Origin: an uncultured Blautia sp.
Lineage (GTDB): Bacteria > Bacillota > Clostridia > Lachnospirales > Lachnospiraceae
Direction: 5' to 3'
Assembly (NCBI GenBank): GCA_937900135.1
Contig: CALCDJ010000048.1
Location: 1 to 64,000 of the forward strand
Length of the DNA: 64,000 nucleotides
The position numbers were made by a program, and so were the translations under genes. The notes under the pieces were generated by a model. The model had not been told where the DNA came from, did not search any database, and saw only the letters and a list, made by a program, of their open reading frames with translations. Of this stretch, positions 1 to 7,041 are shown in pieces (the stretch's first letter is position 1; every line of letters starts with the position of its first letter).

Positions 1-63
1 ATGTCCATTGTCAGCTATGCTGACCATAATCACTCAGGATTCCGAGAGATTATATAAAAAATA
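1..63 (+). other. Possible 3' end of an upstream gene
   Basis: Two plus-strand frames stay open from the first base. One closes at TAA 55-57 and the other at TAA 61-63. Either could be the last codons of a gene starting before the window. The stretch is too short to name or to choose a frame. After it the sequence becomes AT-rich and non-coding. Confidence 0.2.
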
Positions 64-66
64 AGA

Positions 67-110
67 ATTTTGCCAGATTTATGAGTAATTATAAATCGAA
101 AAGGCAAAAT
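67..110. repeat. Long imperfect inverted repeat
   Basis: Outer arms 67-74 and 103-110 (ATTTTGCC/GGCAAAAT) pair perfectly. Inner arms 76-82 and 91-97 (GATTTAT/ATAAATC) also pair, leaving an 8-base loop. No T-run follows, so it is a weak terminator candidate for whatever lies upstream. It could equally be a protein-binding site or an RNA structure. The rest of 111-468 holds the arginine control region and no gene. Confidence 0.4.
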
Positions 111-126
111 GTCATAACCATTATTT

Positions 127-144
127 TTTGAATAAATATTCATG
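127..144. promoter_or_regulatory. ARG box 1 (ArgR/AhrC operator)
   Basis: The 18 bases here match the ArgR consensus TNTGAATWWWWATTCANW at every defined position except the last. The core is TGAAT-AAAT-ATTCA, a near-perfect palindrome. It lies about 240 bp upstream of the argC promoter, so repression would need looping or cooperation with the second box. Confidence 0.7.
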
Positions 145-241
145 TTTGACGGCTGTACGCCTTGTCTTTTCTATTGACAATGGATAATATACAACATTTT
201 TTATAAATATGCAAGAGGAAAATGAAAAAATAAGGGAAATT

Positions 242-259
242 TATGCATAAAAATTCACT
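242..259. promoter_or_regulatory. ARG box 2 (ArgR/AhrC operator)
   Basis: This 18-base site has the ArgR form TATGCAT-AAAA-ATTCACT, with one mismatch (C for A) in the left half. It lies 115 bp downstream of box 1 (about 11 helical turns) and upstream of the argC promoter. Paired ARG boxes are typical of ArgR-controlled arginine operons. A further palindrome at 331-343 (TGCATA-A-TATGCA) carries the same TGCAT half-site with a 3-base gap and may be a degenerate third site. Confidence 0.6.
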
Positions 260-380
260 TGATTAAGGAAAGAAAACAAACGAAAGTGCACAAAAAGCCA
301 TTTTAAAACAAAAATTGGAGAAAAGACTATTGCATAATATGCAGTAAAGATGTATAATCTTACCAATTCACCAATGCGCA

Positions 381-408
381 TTGACAGAGAGACAAAGGAA
401 TATACAAT
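381..408 (+). promoter_or_regulatory. argC operon promoter
   Basis: A perfect -35 TTGACA at 381-386 is followed after 16 bp by TACAAT at 403-408. Transcription would begin near 415, giving a leader of about 55 nt. A weaker candidate, TTGCAT (330-335) with TATAAT (353-358) at 17 bp, lies just upstream and could be a second start. Confidence 0.7.
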
Positions 409-468
409 AGGAAGAAACCATTTTTCTCTTGGGAGAATTCGTTATTGGAAAAGGCGAGGAGGAAAAAA

Positions 469-1509
469 ATGATCAAAGCAGGAATCATTGGAGCAACCGG
501 GTATGCAGGATCAGAAATCGTGCGTCTGCTCCTTGGACATAAAGAAGTGGAAATTGCATGGTATGGCTCCAGAAGCTATATCGATCAGAAATATGCAGGT
601 ATTTATCAGAACTTTTTTCAACTGGTAGATGCCAAATGCATGGAAGATAATATGGAAGCGCTGGCAGATGAAGTGGATGTAATCTTTACAGCAACGCCTC
701 AGGGGCTTTGCGCCTCTCTTGTAAATGAAGGAATTTTATCCAGAGCCAAGGTTATTGATCTGAGCGCAGATTTTCGTATCAAAGATGTTGAAAAATACGA
801 AGCATGGTATGGAATCACCCATCCCTCTCCCCAGTTTGTAGAGGAAGCGATTTACGGGCTGTGTGAGGTGAACCGTGAGGATATTAAAAAAGCAAGACTT
901 CTGGCGAATCCAGGGTGTTATCCAACCTGTTCCACCTTATCCATTTACCCATTGTTAAAGGAAGGAATGATTGATCCAAATACCATTATCATTGACGCGA
1001 AATCCGGAACCTCCGGAGCTGGAAGAGGAGCTAAGGTAGATAATCTTTACTGTGAGGTAAATGAAAACATCAAGGCGTATGGGGTGGCTTCTCATCGCCA
1101 TACACCGGAAATTGAGGATCAGCTGGGATATGCCTGCGGACAGGAAGTGCGGATCAACTTTACGCCTCATCTGGTGCCGATGAACCGGGGAATCCTGGTA
1201 ACCGCCTATGCATCTCTTACAAAAGAAGTGACCTATGAAGAGGTGAAGGCTGCTTATGATAAATATTATGAAAAGGAAACTTTTGTCCGTGTTCTGAATC
1301 GGGATGCATGTCCTCAGACCAGATGGGTAGAAGGCAGCAATTTTGTGGATGTAAACTTTAAGCTTGACCCAAGAACCAACCGGATTATTATGATGGGCGC
1401 CATTGACAATCTTATCAAGGGAGCGGCTGGTCAGGCAGTACAGAATATGAATCTGATGTTTGGATTTGAGGAGACAGAGGGTCTGGCGCAGATTCCTATG
1501 GTTCCGTAA
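469..1509 (+). CDS. argC: N-acetyl-gamma-glutamyl-phosphate reductase
   Basis: This cytoplasmic enzyme does the third step of arginine synthesis: NADPH-dependent reduction of N-acetylglutamyl phosphate to the semialdehyde. The 346-residue protein shows the NADP-binding loop GATGYAG (residues 8-14), the catalytic cysteine in ANPGCYPT (about Cys150) and the conserved HRHTPE segment, at normal family length. ATG 469 is chosen because AGGAGG (457-462) sits 6 nt upstream; an upstream TTG at 445 has no ribosome site. It is the first gene of argC-argJ-argB-argD and is probably repressed by ArgR through the boxes upstream. Confidence 0.95.
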   Translation: MIKAGIIGATGYAGSEIVRLLLGHKEVEIAWYGSRSYIDQKYAGIYQNFFQLVDAKCMEDNMEALADEVDVIFTATPQGLCASLVNEGILSRAKVIDLSADFRIKDVEKYEAWYGITHPSPQFVEEAIYGLCEVNREDIKKARLLANPGCYPTCSTLSIYPLLKEGMIDPNTIIIDAKSGTSGAGRGAKVDNLYCEVNENIKAYGVASHRHTPEIEDQLGYACGQEVRINFTPHLVPMNRGILVTAYASLTKEVTYEEVKAAYDKYYEKETFVRVLNRDACPQTRWVEGSNFVDVNFKLDPRTNRIIMMGAIDNLIKGAAGQAVQNMNLMFGFEETEGLAQIPMVP

Positions 1510-1525
1510 AAGGGAGGAATTGAAT

Positions 1526-2752
1526 ATGATAAAGGTGACAGAAGGCGGCGTAACCGCAGCGAAAGGGTTTCTGGCGGCAGCTGCAGCAGCAGAAATCAAG
1601 TATAAAGGCAGAACCGACATGGCGATGATCTACAGCAAGGTTCCCTGTGTGGCAGCAGGAACCTTTACCACCAACGTAGTGAAGGCTGCTCCTGTAAAAT
1701 GGGATCAGGAAATTGTGTACCATCATCCCTATGCCCAGGCAGTGGTCTGCAACAGCGGGATCGCCAATGCCTGTACAGGGGAAGAAGGATATGGATACTG
1801 CAGGGAAACCGCAGAGGCGGCAGCAGAAGCGTTGAACATTTCGTCAGATCAGGTTCTGGTGGCTTCCACGGGCGTCATCGGGATGCAGATTCCCATGGAC
1901 CGGATTACCAACGGCGTAAAAGCGATGGCGCCGGTTCTGAAAGAGGATTTAGAAGCGGGAACCCAGGCGGCAAAAGCCATTATGACTACCGATACGGTAA
2001 AAAAAGAAGTGGCCGTGCAGGTGGAGATTGGTGGAAAAACAGTAACTGTGGGCGGTATGTGTAAGGGCTCCGGTATGATTCACCCAAATATGTGTACCAT
2101 GCTGGGCTTTGTGACCACAGATGCGAACATTTCCAAGGAGATGCTTCAGGCTGCATTGAGCAAGGATGTGCAGGATACCTATAATATGGTTTCCGTGGAT
2201 GGAGATACCTCCACCAACGATACCGTCCTTCTCCTGGCCAATGGACTGGCAGAAAATCCAAAGATTACAGAAAAAAATCAGGATTATGAGATCTTTAAGA
2301 AGGCATTGAATTATGTAAACACGACTCTGGCAAAAAAAATCGCCGGGGACGGCGAAGGCGCTACCGCGCTTTTTGAAGTGAAAATCGTGGGAGCAGAGAG
2401 TAAGGAACAGGCTGTGACACTGAGTAAATCGGTAGTGACTTCTTCTCTGACAAAGGCCGCTATTTACGGACATGACGCCAACTGGGGCAGAATCCTCTGT
2501 GCCATGGGATACTCCGGAGCACAGTTTGATCCGGAAAAGGTGGATCTGTACTTTGAGAGTAAAGCAGGAAAGATCAAGATCATCGAGAATGGTGTTTCCA
2601 CCGGATACAGCGAAGAGGAAGCCACCAGAATTCTTTCAGAGGAAGCGGTGACTGCCATTGCAGATATTAAGATGGGAGAATGCACAGCAACCGCATGGGG
2701 CTGCGATCTGACTTATGATTATGTGAAAATCAATGCCGATTACAGAAGTTAA
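1526..2752 (+). CDS. argJ: Bifunctional ornithine acetyltransferase / N-acetylglutamate synthase
   Basis: ArgJ moves the acetyl group from N-acetylornithine to glutamate, and bifunctional forms also use acetyl-CoA, giving the cyclic arginine route. The 408-residue precursor has the KGSGMIHPNM segment just before the self-cleavage site. The nucleophile is Thr191 in CTMLGF. The residue before it is Cys, where the textbook motif has Ala. The mature enzyme is an alpha/beta pair made by cleavage before Thr191. The start ATG 1526 follows GGGAGG. Whether the enzyme is mono- or bifunctional cannot be read from sequence, though having argJ with no argA or argE in view suits the cyclic pathway. Confidence 0.93.
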   Translation: MIKVTEGGVTAAKGFLAAAAAAEIKYKGRTDMAMIYSKVPCVAAGTFTTNVVKAAPVKWDQEIVYHHPYAQAVVCNSGIANACTGEEGYGYCRETAEAAAEALNISSDQVLVASTGVIGMQIPMDRITNGVKAMAPVLKEDLEAGTQAAKAIMTTDTVKKEVAVQVEIGGKTVTVGGMCKGSGMIHPNMCTMLGFVTTDANISKEMLQAALSKDVQDTYNMVSVDGDTSTNDTVLLLANGLAENPKITEKNQDYEIFKKALNYVNTTLAKKIAGDGEGATALFEVKIVGAESKEQAVTLSKSVVTSSLTKAAIYGHDANWGRILCAMGYSGAQFDPEKVDLYFESKAGKIKIIENGVSTGYSEEEATRILSEEAVTAIADIKMGECTATAWGCDLTYDYVKINADYRS

Positions 2753-2798
2753 GAGAACAGGGAGTTGGGAATCGGATTCAGGAAAAGAGGTATGTGTG

Positions 2799-3695
2799 AT
2801 GGTAAATCAGAAATATTTGGATAAGGCAGAGGTGTTAATTGAGGCTTTGCCCTATATTCAGAGATTTAATCGTAAAATTGTAGTGATCAAGTATGGGGGA
2901 AGCGCCATGCTAGATGAAGAATTAAAAAAGAACGTGATCAAGGACGCAGTTCTTTTGAAGCTGGTTGGCTTTAAGCCCATTATCGTTCATGGGGGCGGGA
3001 AGGAAATCAGCCGCTGGGTAGGCAAGGTGGGCATGGAAGCCCGGTTTGTCAATGGATTGCGTGTGACAGATAAGGATACCATGGAAATTGCAGAAATGGT
3101 GTTATCCAAGGTGAACAAAGAACTGGTAACGTTGGTACAGTCACTGGGAATCAAGGCAGTTGGAATCAGCGGAAAGGACGGAGGACTTCTCCAGTGCGAG
3201 AAGAAGCTTTCCAATGGAGAAGATATCGGCTATGTAGGCAAGATTACAAAGGTAGATCCTAAGGTACTTTATGATCTTCTGGAAAAGGATTTCCTTCCGG
3301 TGATCTTTCCCGTGGGTTATGACGAAAACTTTGATACTTATAACATCAATGCGGATGATGCTGCCTGCGCCATTGCGGAAGCTGTACAGGCAGAAAAACT
3401 GGCATTCCTTTCTGATATTGAAGGCGTTTATAAGGATCAGGAGGATCCTTCCAGTCTGATTTCCGAGCTTCACGTTCATGAGGCAGAGAAACTGATCACA
3501 GATGGCTTTGTGGGAGGTGGAATGATTCCCAAACTTCAGAACTGCATTGACGCCATTGAGCATGGTGTAAAACGGGTACATATTCTGGATGGACGGATTC
3601 CTCACAGCCTTCTTCTGGAAATCTTCACCAACAAAGGAATTGGAACAGCCATATTAAGAGAGGACGGCGAAAAATATTATGACGAACATGAATGA
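2799..3695 (+). CDS. argB: N-acetylglutamate kinase
   Basis: ArgB phosphorylates N-acetylglutamate with ATP, the committed step of arginine synthesis. The 298-residue protein has the amino-acid-kinase glycine loops KYGGSAM (from Lys31) and IVHGGGKE. Before the first of these lies an N-terminal helix of about 25 residues. That extension is known from arginine-inhibited hexameric forms, so feedback inhibition by arginine is likely (inference). ATG 2799 follows GAGG at 2787-2790; GTG 2796 is an in-frame alternative. The 3' end overlaps argD by 17 nt, which suggests coupled translation. Confidence 0.94.
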   Translation: MVNQKYLDKAEVLIEALPYIQRFNRKIVVIKYGGSAMLDEELKKNVIKDAVLLKLVGFKPIIVHGGGKEISRWVGKVGMEARFVNGLRVTDKDTMEIAEMVLSKVNKELVTLVQSLGIKAVGISGKDGGLLQCEKKLSNGEDIGYVGKITKVDPKVLYDLLEKDFLPVIFPVGYDENFDTYNINADDAACAIAEAVQAEKLAFLSDIEGVYKDQEDPSSLISELHVHEAEKLITDGFVGGGMIPKLQNCIDAIEHGVKRVHILDGRIPHSLLLEIFTNKGIGTAILREDGEKYYDEHE

Positions 3696-4872
3696 CCAGA
3701 TGAAAGAAGCAGAAGCGTATATTCTTCATACGTACAATCGTTTTCCAGTGGTGTTTGACCATGGAGAGGGCTGTTATCTCTACGATACAGAAGGAAACAA
3801 ATATCTGGATTTTGCAGCCGGGATCGCAGTAAACTCCCTGGGTTATCACTATCCAGGTTATGACGAGGCATTAAAAGAGCAGATTGATAAGCTGACTCAT
3901 ATATCCAATCTCTATTATAATGAGCCCATGAGTCAGGCAGGAGAAAAACTGATTCAGGCAAGCGGTATGACAAAAGCCTTTTTTACCAACAGCGGGACGG
4001 AAGCCATTGAAGGCGCATTAAAGGCGGCGAAAAAATATGCGTATACCAGAGACGGTCACTCAGATCATGAGATTATTGCCATGAATCATTCTTTTCACGG
4101 AAGAAGTATGGGCGCCCTTGCAGTTACGGGAAACGCTCACTATCGAGAGCCCTTTGAACCTCTGCCAGGAGGTGTGAAATTTGCAGATTTTAATGATCTG
4201 GAAAGTGTAAAGGCTCAGATCACACCAAAAACCTGCGCCATTATCACAGAGGTGGTACAGGGGGAAGGCGGTATTTATCCGGCTTCCGTGGAGTTTTTAA
4301 AAGGTCTCAGAGAGCTTTGTGAGGAAAAGGATATTCTCCTGATTTTTGATGAGATTCAGTGCGGAATGGGAAGAACCGGACATTATTTTGCATGGCAGGC
4401 TTATGGAGTGCAGCCGGATATTATGACCTGTGCCAAGGCTCTTGGCTGTGGTGTTCCGGTGGGCGCCTTTGTGTTAAACAAAAAAGCGGCCCTGGCTTCG
4501 TTGGTACCGGGAGATCACGGAACCACCTATGGAGGAAATCCTTTTGTATGTGCGGCTGTAAAGAAGGTATTTGAGATTTATGAAAAAGATGCTATCCTGG
4601 CCCATGTACAGGAACTGACTCCATATCTGGAAGAAAAACTGGATCAGCTGGTGAAAAAATATGACTGCGTTTCCGCAAGAAGAGGAATGGGCTTTATGCA
4701 GGGTCTTGTGATCTGTGGCCGTCCTGTGGGAGCGGTGGTCTCAAAGGCGCTGGAGGAAGGGCTTCTTGTGATCTCAGCAGGAAGTGACGTTCTCCGAATG
4801 GTGCCGCCGCTGGTCATTACCAAAGCGCAGGTGGACGAGATGGTGGAAAAACTGGAGCGGGCATTGGCATAA
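3679..4872 (+). CDS. argD: Acetylornithine aminotransferase
   Basis: This PLP enzyme makes N-acetylornithine from N-acetylglutamate semialdehyde and glutamate. The 397-residue class III aminotransferase has the substrate-side FDEIQCGMGRTG segment and the PLP lysine, Lys253, in CAKALG. It overlaps argB by 17 nt; no strong ribosome site is seen, which fits translational coupling. ATG 3688 is a possible alternative start. It is the last intact gene of the operon: no argF, argG, argH or carAB lies in the window, so the rest of the pathway must be encoded elsewhere. Confidence 0.93.
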   Translation: MTNMNDQMKEAEAYILHTYNRFPVVFDHGEGCYLYDTEGNKYLDFAAGIAVNSLGYHYPGYDEALKEQIDKLTHISNLYYNEPMSQAGEKLIQASGMTKAFFTNSGTEAIEGALKAAKKYAYTRDGHSDHEIIAMNHSFHGRSMGALAVTGNAHYREPFEPLPGGVKFADFNDLESVKAQITPKTCAIITEVVQGEGGIYPASVEFLKGLRELCEEKDILLIFDEIQCGMGRTGHYFAWQAYGVQPDIMTCAKALGCGVPVGAFVLNKKAALASLVPGDHGTTYGGNPFVCAAVKKVFEIYEKDAILAHVQELTPYLEEKLDQLVKKYDCVSARRGMGFMQGLVICGRPVGAVVSKALEEGLLVISAGSDVLRMVPPLVITKAQVDEMVEKLERALA

Positions 4873-4885
4873 AAAGGAGAGTATC

Positions 4886-4951
4886 ATGAGTATGCTGGTT
4901 CGAGAGGCGAGAAAAGAAGATTAGAAGTCTATCAATATGGAATTGTTGTAG
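4886..4951 (+). pseudogene. Remnant of a GNAT acetyltransferase gene
   Basis: Straight after argD, AAGGAG (4874-4879) is followed by ATG 4886 and 12 codons, reading MSMLVREARKED, then TAG. Reading through the TAG gives KSINMELL and a second TAG at 4949-4951. The combined peptide resembles the first strand and helix of GNAT acetyltransferases (a typical start is MLIREAxxEDL). A TTG-to-TAG change at 4922 would explain the first stop. The rest of the gene is missing: a terminator begins at 4957. I read this as a decayed fifth gene of the arginine operon; a 12-residue leader-like peptide is the alternative. Confidence 0.45.
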
Positions 4952-4956
4952 AAGGA

Positions 4957-4993
4957 CAGGGGGAACCAATTTGGTTCCCCCTGAATATTTTTG
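4957..4993 (+). terminator. Terminator of the arg operon
   Basis: CAGGGGGAACC (4957-4967) pairs perfectly with GGTTCCCCCTG (4973-4983) around a short A/T loop, followed by a T-rich tail at 4987-4993. It separates the arginine operon from the next promoter at 5037. Confidence 0.85.
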
Positions 4994-5035
4994 TAGAATT
5001 GGTATCTTAGATTCCAATTCAGTTTAAAAAAACAG

Positions 5036-5107
5036 ATTGACAACTTTCTTTGTCAATGATATGATAAATGACAAGAAAAGTTGTCATAATGACAATGAAA
5101 TATGTCA
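5036..5107. promoter_or_regulatory. Promoter with three phased operators for the Xre-ABC cassette
   Basis: The promoter is TTGACA (5037-5042), 17 bp, TATGAT (5060-5065). Three inverted repeats of the form TGACAA-N6-TTGTCA lie over and beyond it. Site 1 is 5036-5057 (8-bp perfect arms), site 2 is 5068-5087 (7-bp perfect arms) and site 3 is 5090-5107 (one mismatch). Their centres are 31 and 21 bp apart, close to three and two helical turns, so all lie on one face. Site 1 covers the -35 and site 2 the start point. The pattern predicts autorepression by the downstream Xre protein. Confidence 0.75.
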
Positions 5108-5134
5108 GAAAAACAGGGGGGGGGGAATGGAGAA

Positions 5135-5344
5135 ATGCCATTGTATAACTCTTTGAAAGAGCATCGAGCCCGTTTGGGGATCAATCAGTCCGAACTGGGA
5201 AAGCGAAGCGGCGTGTCCAGGCAGACCATCAGCCTGATCGAGAGGGGCGATTATTCCCCTTCTGTGGCGCTGGCGCTGAAGCTGGCTAAGATTTTTGATG
5301 TTTCGGTAGAAGAAATTTTTTCCTATGAGGAGAATGAAGAATGA
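5135..5344 (+). CDS. Xre-family transcriptional regulator
   Basis: This 69-residue, single-domain helix-turn-helix protein resembles the Cro/CI-like YozG family. The HTH spans about residues 7-60, including NQSELGKRSGVSRQT and SLIERGDYSPS. Such proteins often precede DUF3169 and ABC genes and control them. I prefer ATG 5135. The alternative ATG 5102 would put a run of ten G (5116-5125) inside the coding region and place the start within operator site 3. The G-run may instead act as an odd ribosome site. It overlaps the next gene by 4 nt (ATGA). Confidence 0.8.
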   Translation: MPLYNSLKEHRARLGINQSELGKRSGVSRQTISLIERGDYSPSVALALKLAKIFDVSVEEIFSYEENEE

Positions 5345-6102
5345 AGACAAAGAAGAAAATGAACACCTATGTAAAACTGCTGTTACTTCTTCTGGCAGGT
5401 GCAGTTGTAGGCGGAATCATCGGAGCAACGTCTGCAATGGTATCTTTTCAACCAGTAGGCTCAGGAATGGAAGGAATTATCGGCTTCATACGCAGTCAGC
5501 TTCTGCCGGTGATGATTTTTCTCACAGTCGCATTGATTTTTGGAGGGGAATATACCTTAAGCACGATGGAAAGGCTGGGAAAGGATCTGGAAGAGGCGGA
5601 AGAGGATTATGAGGAACGAGAAGAAGCCTACGAAAAAATTGGCAGTAACGGCATGATCTACCACACCATATTAAGTGTGCTTTCTCTTCTGTTATTGTCC
5701 ACAGGATATTCCATGGATTATATGGAACAACTGCAAAAGATAGAACTGATTTTTCTTTTGACAACCTTTGGGGTATTTTTGCTGCAGAGCATTTATCAGG
5801 GAATCTGGCAAGTACGGTATGTAAAACTGATACAGAAGCAGCATCCGGACCGTTTTGGATCGGAAGATCCTACCTCACGGAAATTCCAGGAACAATGGCT
5901 GGCAAGCTGTGACGAGGCGGAGAGGACCAAGATTTACCAGGCGGCTTATAAAGCTTACATTCTGGTATCCAAAATAATGCCCATGCTGACAGTGATCGCC
6001 ATGCTTTGCCATATGTTCTGGAATACCGGAATTATGGCAGTGTTTATGCTTTGTGTGGTATGGCTGATCACGACGATTACGTATTGCAGGAACTGCAGAT
6101 AA
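5341..6102 (+). CDS. DUF3169-like membrane protein
   Basis: The 253-residue membrane protein has two early hydrophobic segments (about residues 10-35 and 45-65), a charged cytoplasmic stretch, two more segments around residues 100-155 and a final pair near 210-250. Length, topology and position between an Xre regulator and an ABC transporter match the DUF3169 family. The function of that family is unknown. It overlaps the regulator by 4 nt and is clearly in the same operon. It may work with the ABC pair, for example in resistance to membrane-active compounds, but nothing in the sequence proves this. Confidence 0.65.
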   Translation: MKTKKKMNTYVKLLLLLLAGAVVGGIIGATSAMVSFQPVGSGMEGIIGFIRSQLLPVMIFLTVALIFGGEYTLSTMERLGKDLEEAEEDYEEREEAYEKIGSNGMIYHTILSVLSLLLLSTGYSMDYMEQLQKIELIFLLTTFGVFLLQSIYQGIWQVRYVKLIQKQHPDRFGSEDPTSRKFQEQWLASCDEAERTKIYQAAYKAYILVSKIMPMLTVIAMLCHMFWNTGIMAVFMLCVVWLITTITYCRNCR

Positions 6103-6123
6103 ACAGAAAAGGAGAGAAATGTC

Positions 6124-7041
6124 ATGAAACTGGAGGCAAAAAATATCAAAAAATCCTTTGGAGAAACGGAAATCCTCCATGGGATCTCTTTTTCCGCAGA
6201 AAGCGGGAAGGCGTTGGGACTTCTTGGACGGAATGGAGCAGGAAAGACAACCACCATCCGTATTTTGATGGATGTTTTTAAGGCAAACAGCGGAACCCTT
6301 CTGCTGGACGGGAAGCCCTTTCTTCCAAGAGAACATCAGATTGGCTATCTTCCGGAAGAGAGAGGTCTTTATCCAAAGAAAACGGTTTCTGAGCAGCTGG
6401 TCTATCTTGGGGTTTTACGTGGACTAAACCCAAAAACAGCGAAGGAACATGCCAGAAAATGGCTGGAGCGGATGGGAGTTCTGGAATATGAGAACCGGAA
6501 ACTGGAAACTCTTTCCAAGGGAAATCAGCAGAAGGTACAGCTGGCGCAGACGCTGATCTGTGATCCGGAGATCATCATTCTGGACGAACCATTTTCCGGT
6601 CTGGACCCAGTAAATTCTCAGATCTTAAAGGATGTAATCCGGGAACAGATTCAGATTGGAAAAATCGTCTTATTTTCCAGCCATCAGATGAGTTATGTGG
6701 AAGAGTTCTGTGAGGATATAGTGATTTTAAATCATGGAGAGATTGTTCTTTCCGGCGATCTTCGTGAAATCAAAAGAGACTTTGGCCGGGAACGCCTGGT
6801 GTTATCCAGTCTGGATGAAAGTCCCACAGAATTTGCAGTTCGCCTGAAAGATTCCTTCTCCGATCTTCTTGAGGTGGAACGGATACAGAAGGATCGGGTG
6901 GTGGTGAGGAAAAAAAGTGCAGACGGGAAAGAAAAGATCCTGAAACGAATTTTGGAACAAAATATAGATCTGGAATTTTTTGGTCTGTATGAACCGTCGT
7001 TAAACGATATTTTTGTGGAAAAGGCAGGAGATGAGGAATGA
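6124..7041 (+). CDS. ABC transporter ATP-binding protein, NatA-like
   Basis: This 305-residue ATPase has Walker A GRNGAGKT (residues 35-42), the signature segment LSKGNQQ, Walker B IIILDEP and the switch histidine in SSHQM. The C-terminal 80 residues form the extra domain (DUF4162 type) seen in NatA-like exporters. ATG 6124 follows AAAGGAGAG. It overlaps the permease by 4 nt. Together they form an ABC-2 type exporter; the substrate is not readable. NatA/NatB proteins export sodium in Bacillus, but many relatives handle drugs or peptides. Confidence 0.88.
   Translation: MKLEAKNIKKSFGETEILHGISFSAESGKALGLLGRNGAGKTTTIRILMDVFKANSGTLLLDGKPFLPREHQIGYLPEERGLYPKKTVSEQLVYLGVLRGLNPKTAKEHARKWLERMGVLEYENRKLETLSKGNQQKVQLAQTLICDPEIIILDEPFSGLDPVNSQILKDVIREQIQIGKIVLFSSHQMSYVEEFCEDIVILNHGEIVLSGDLREIKRDFGRERLVLSSLDESPTEFAVRLKDSFSDLLEVERIQKDRVVVRKKSADGKEKILKRILEQNIDLEFFGLYEPSLNDIFVEKAGDEE

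Noticed and set aside
174..206. Second promoter using TTGACA at 174-179
   Set aside because: No -10 at 16-18 bp; the nearest TTATAA is 21 bp away. It may still matter if mapping shows a start between the ARG boxes.
1..468. T-box or other riboswitch in the argC leader
   Set aside because: No T-box core or known aptamer pattern is seen, and the region from the best start (near 415) to argC is only about 55 nt. ARG boxes explain the control better.
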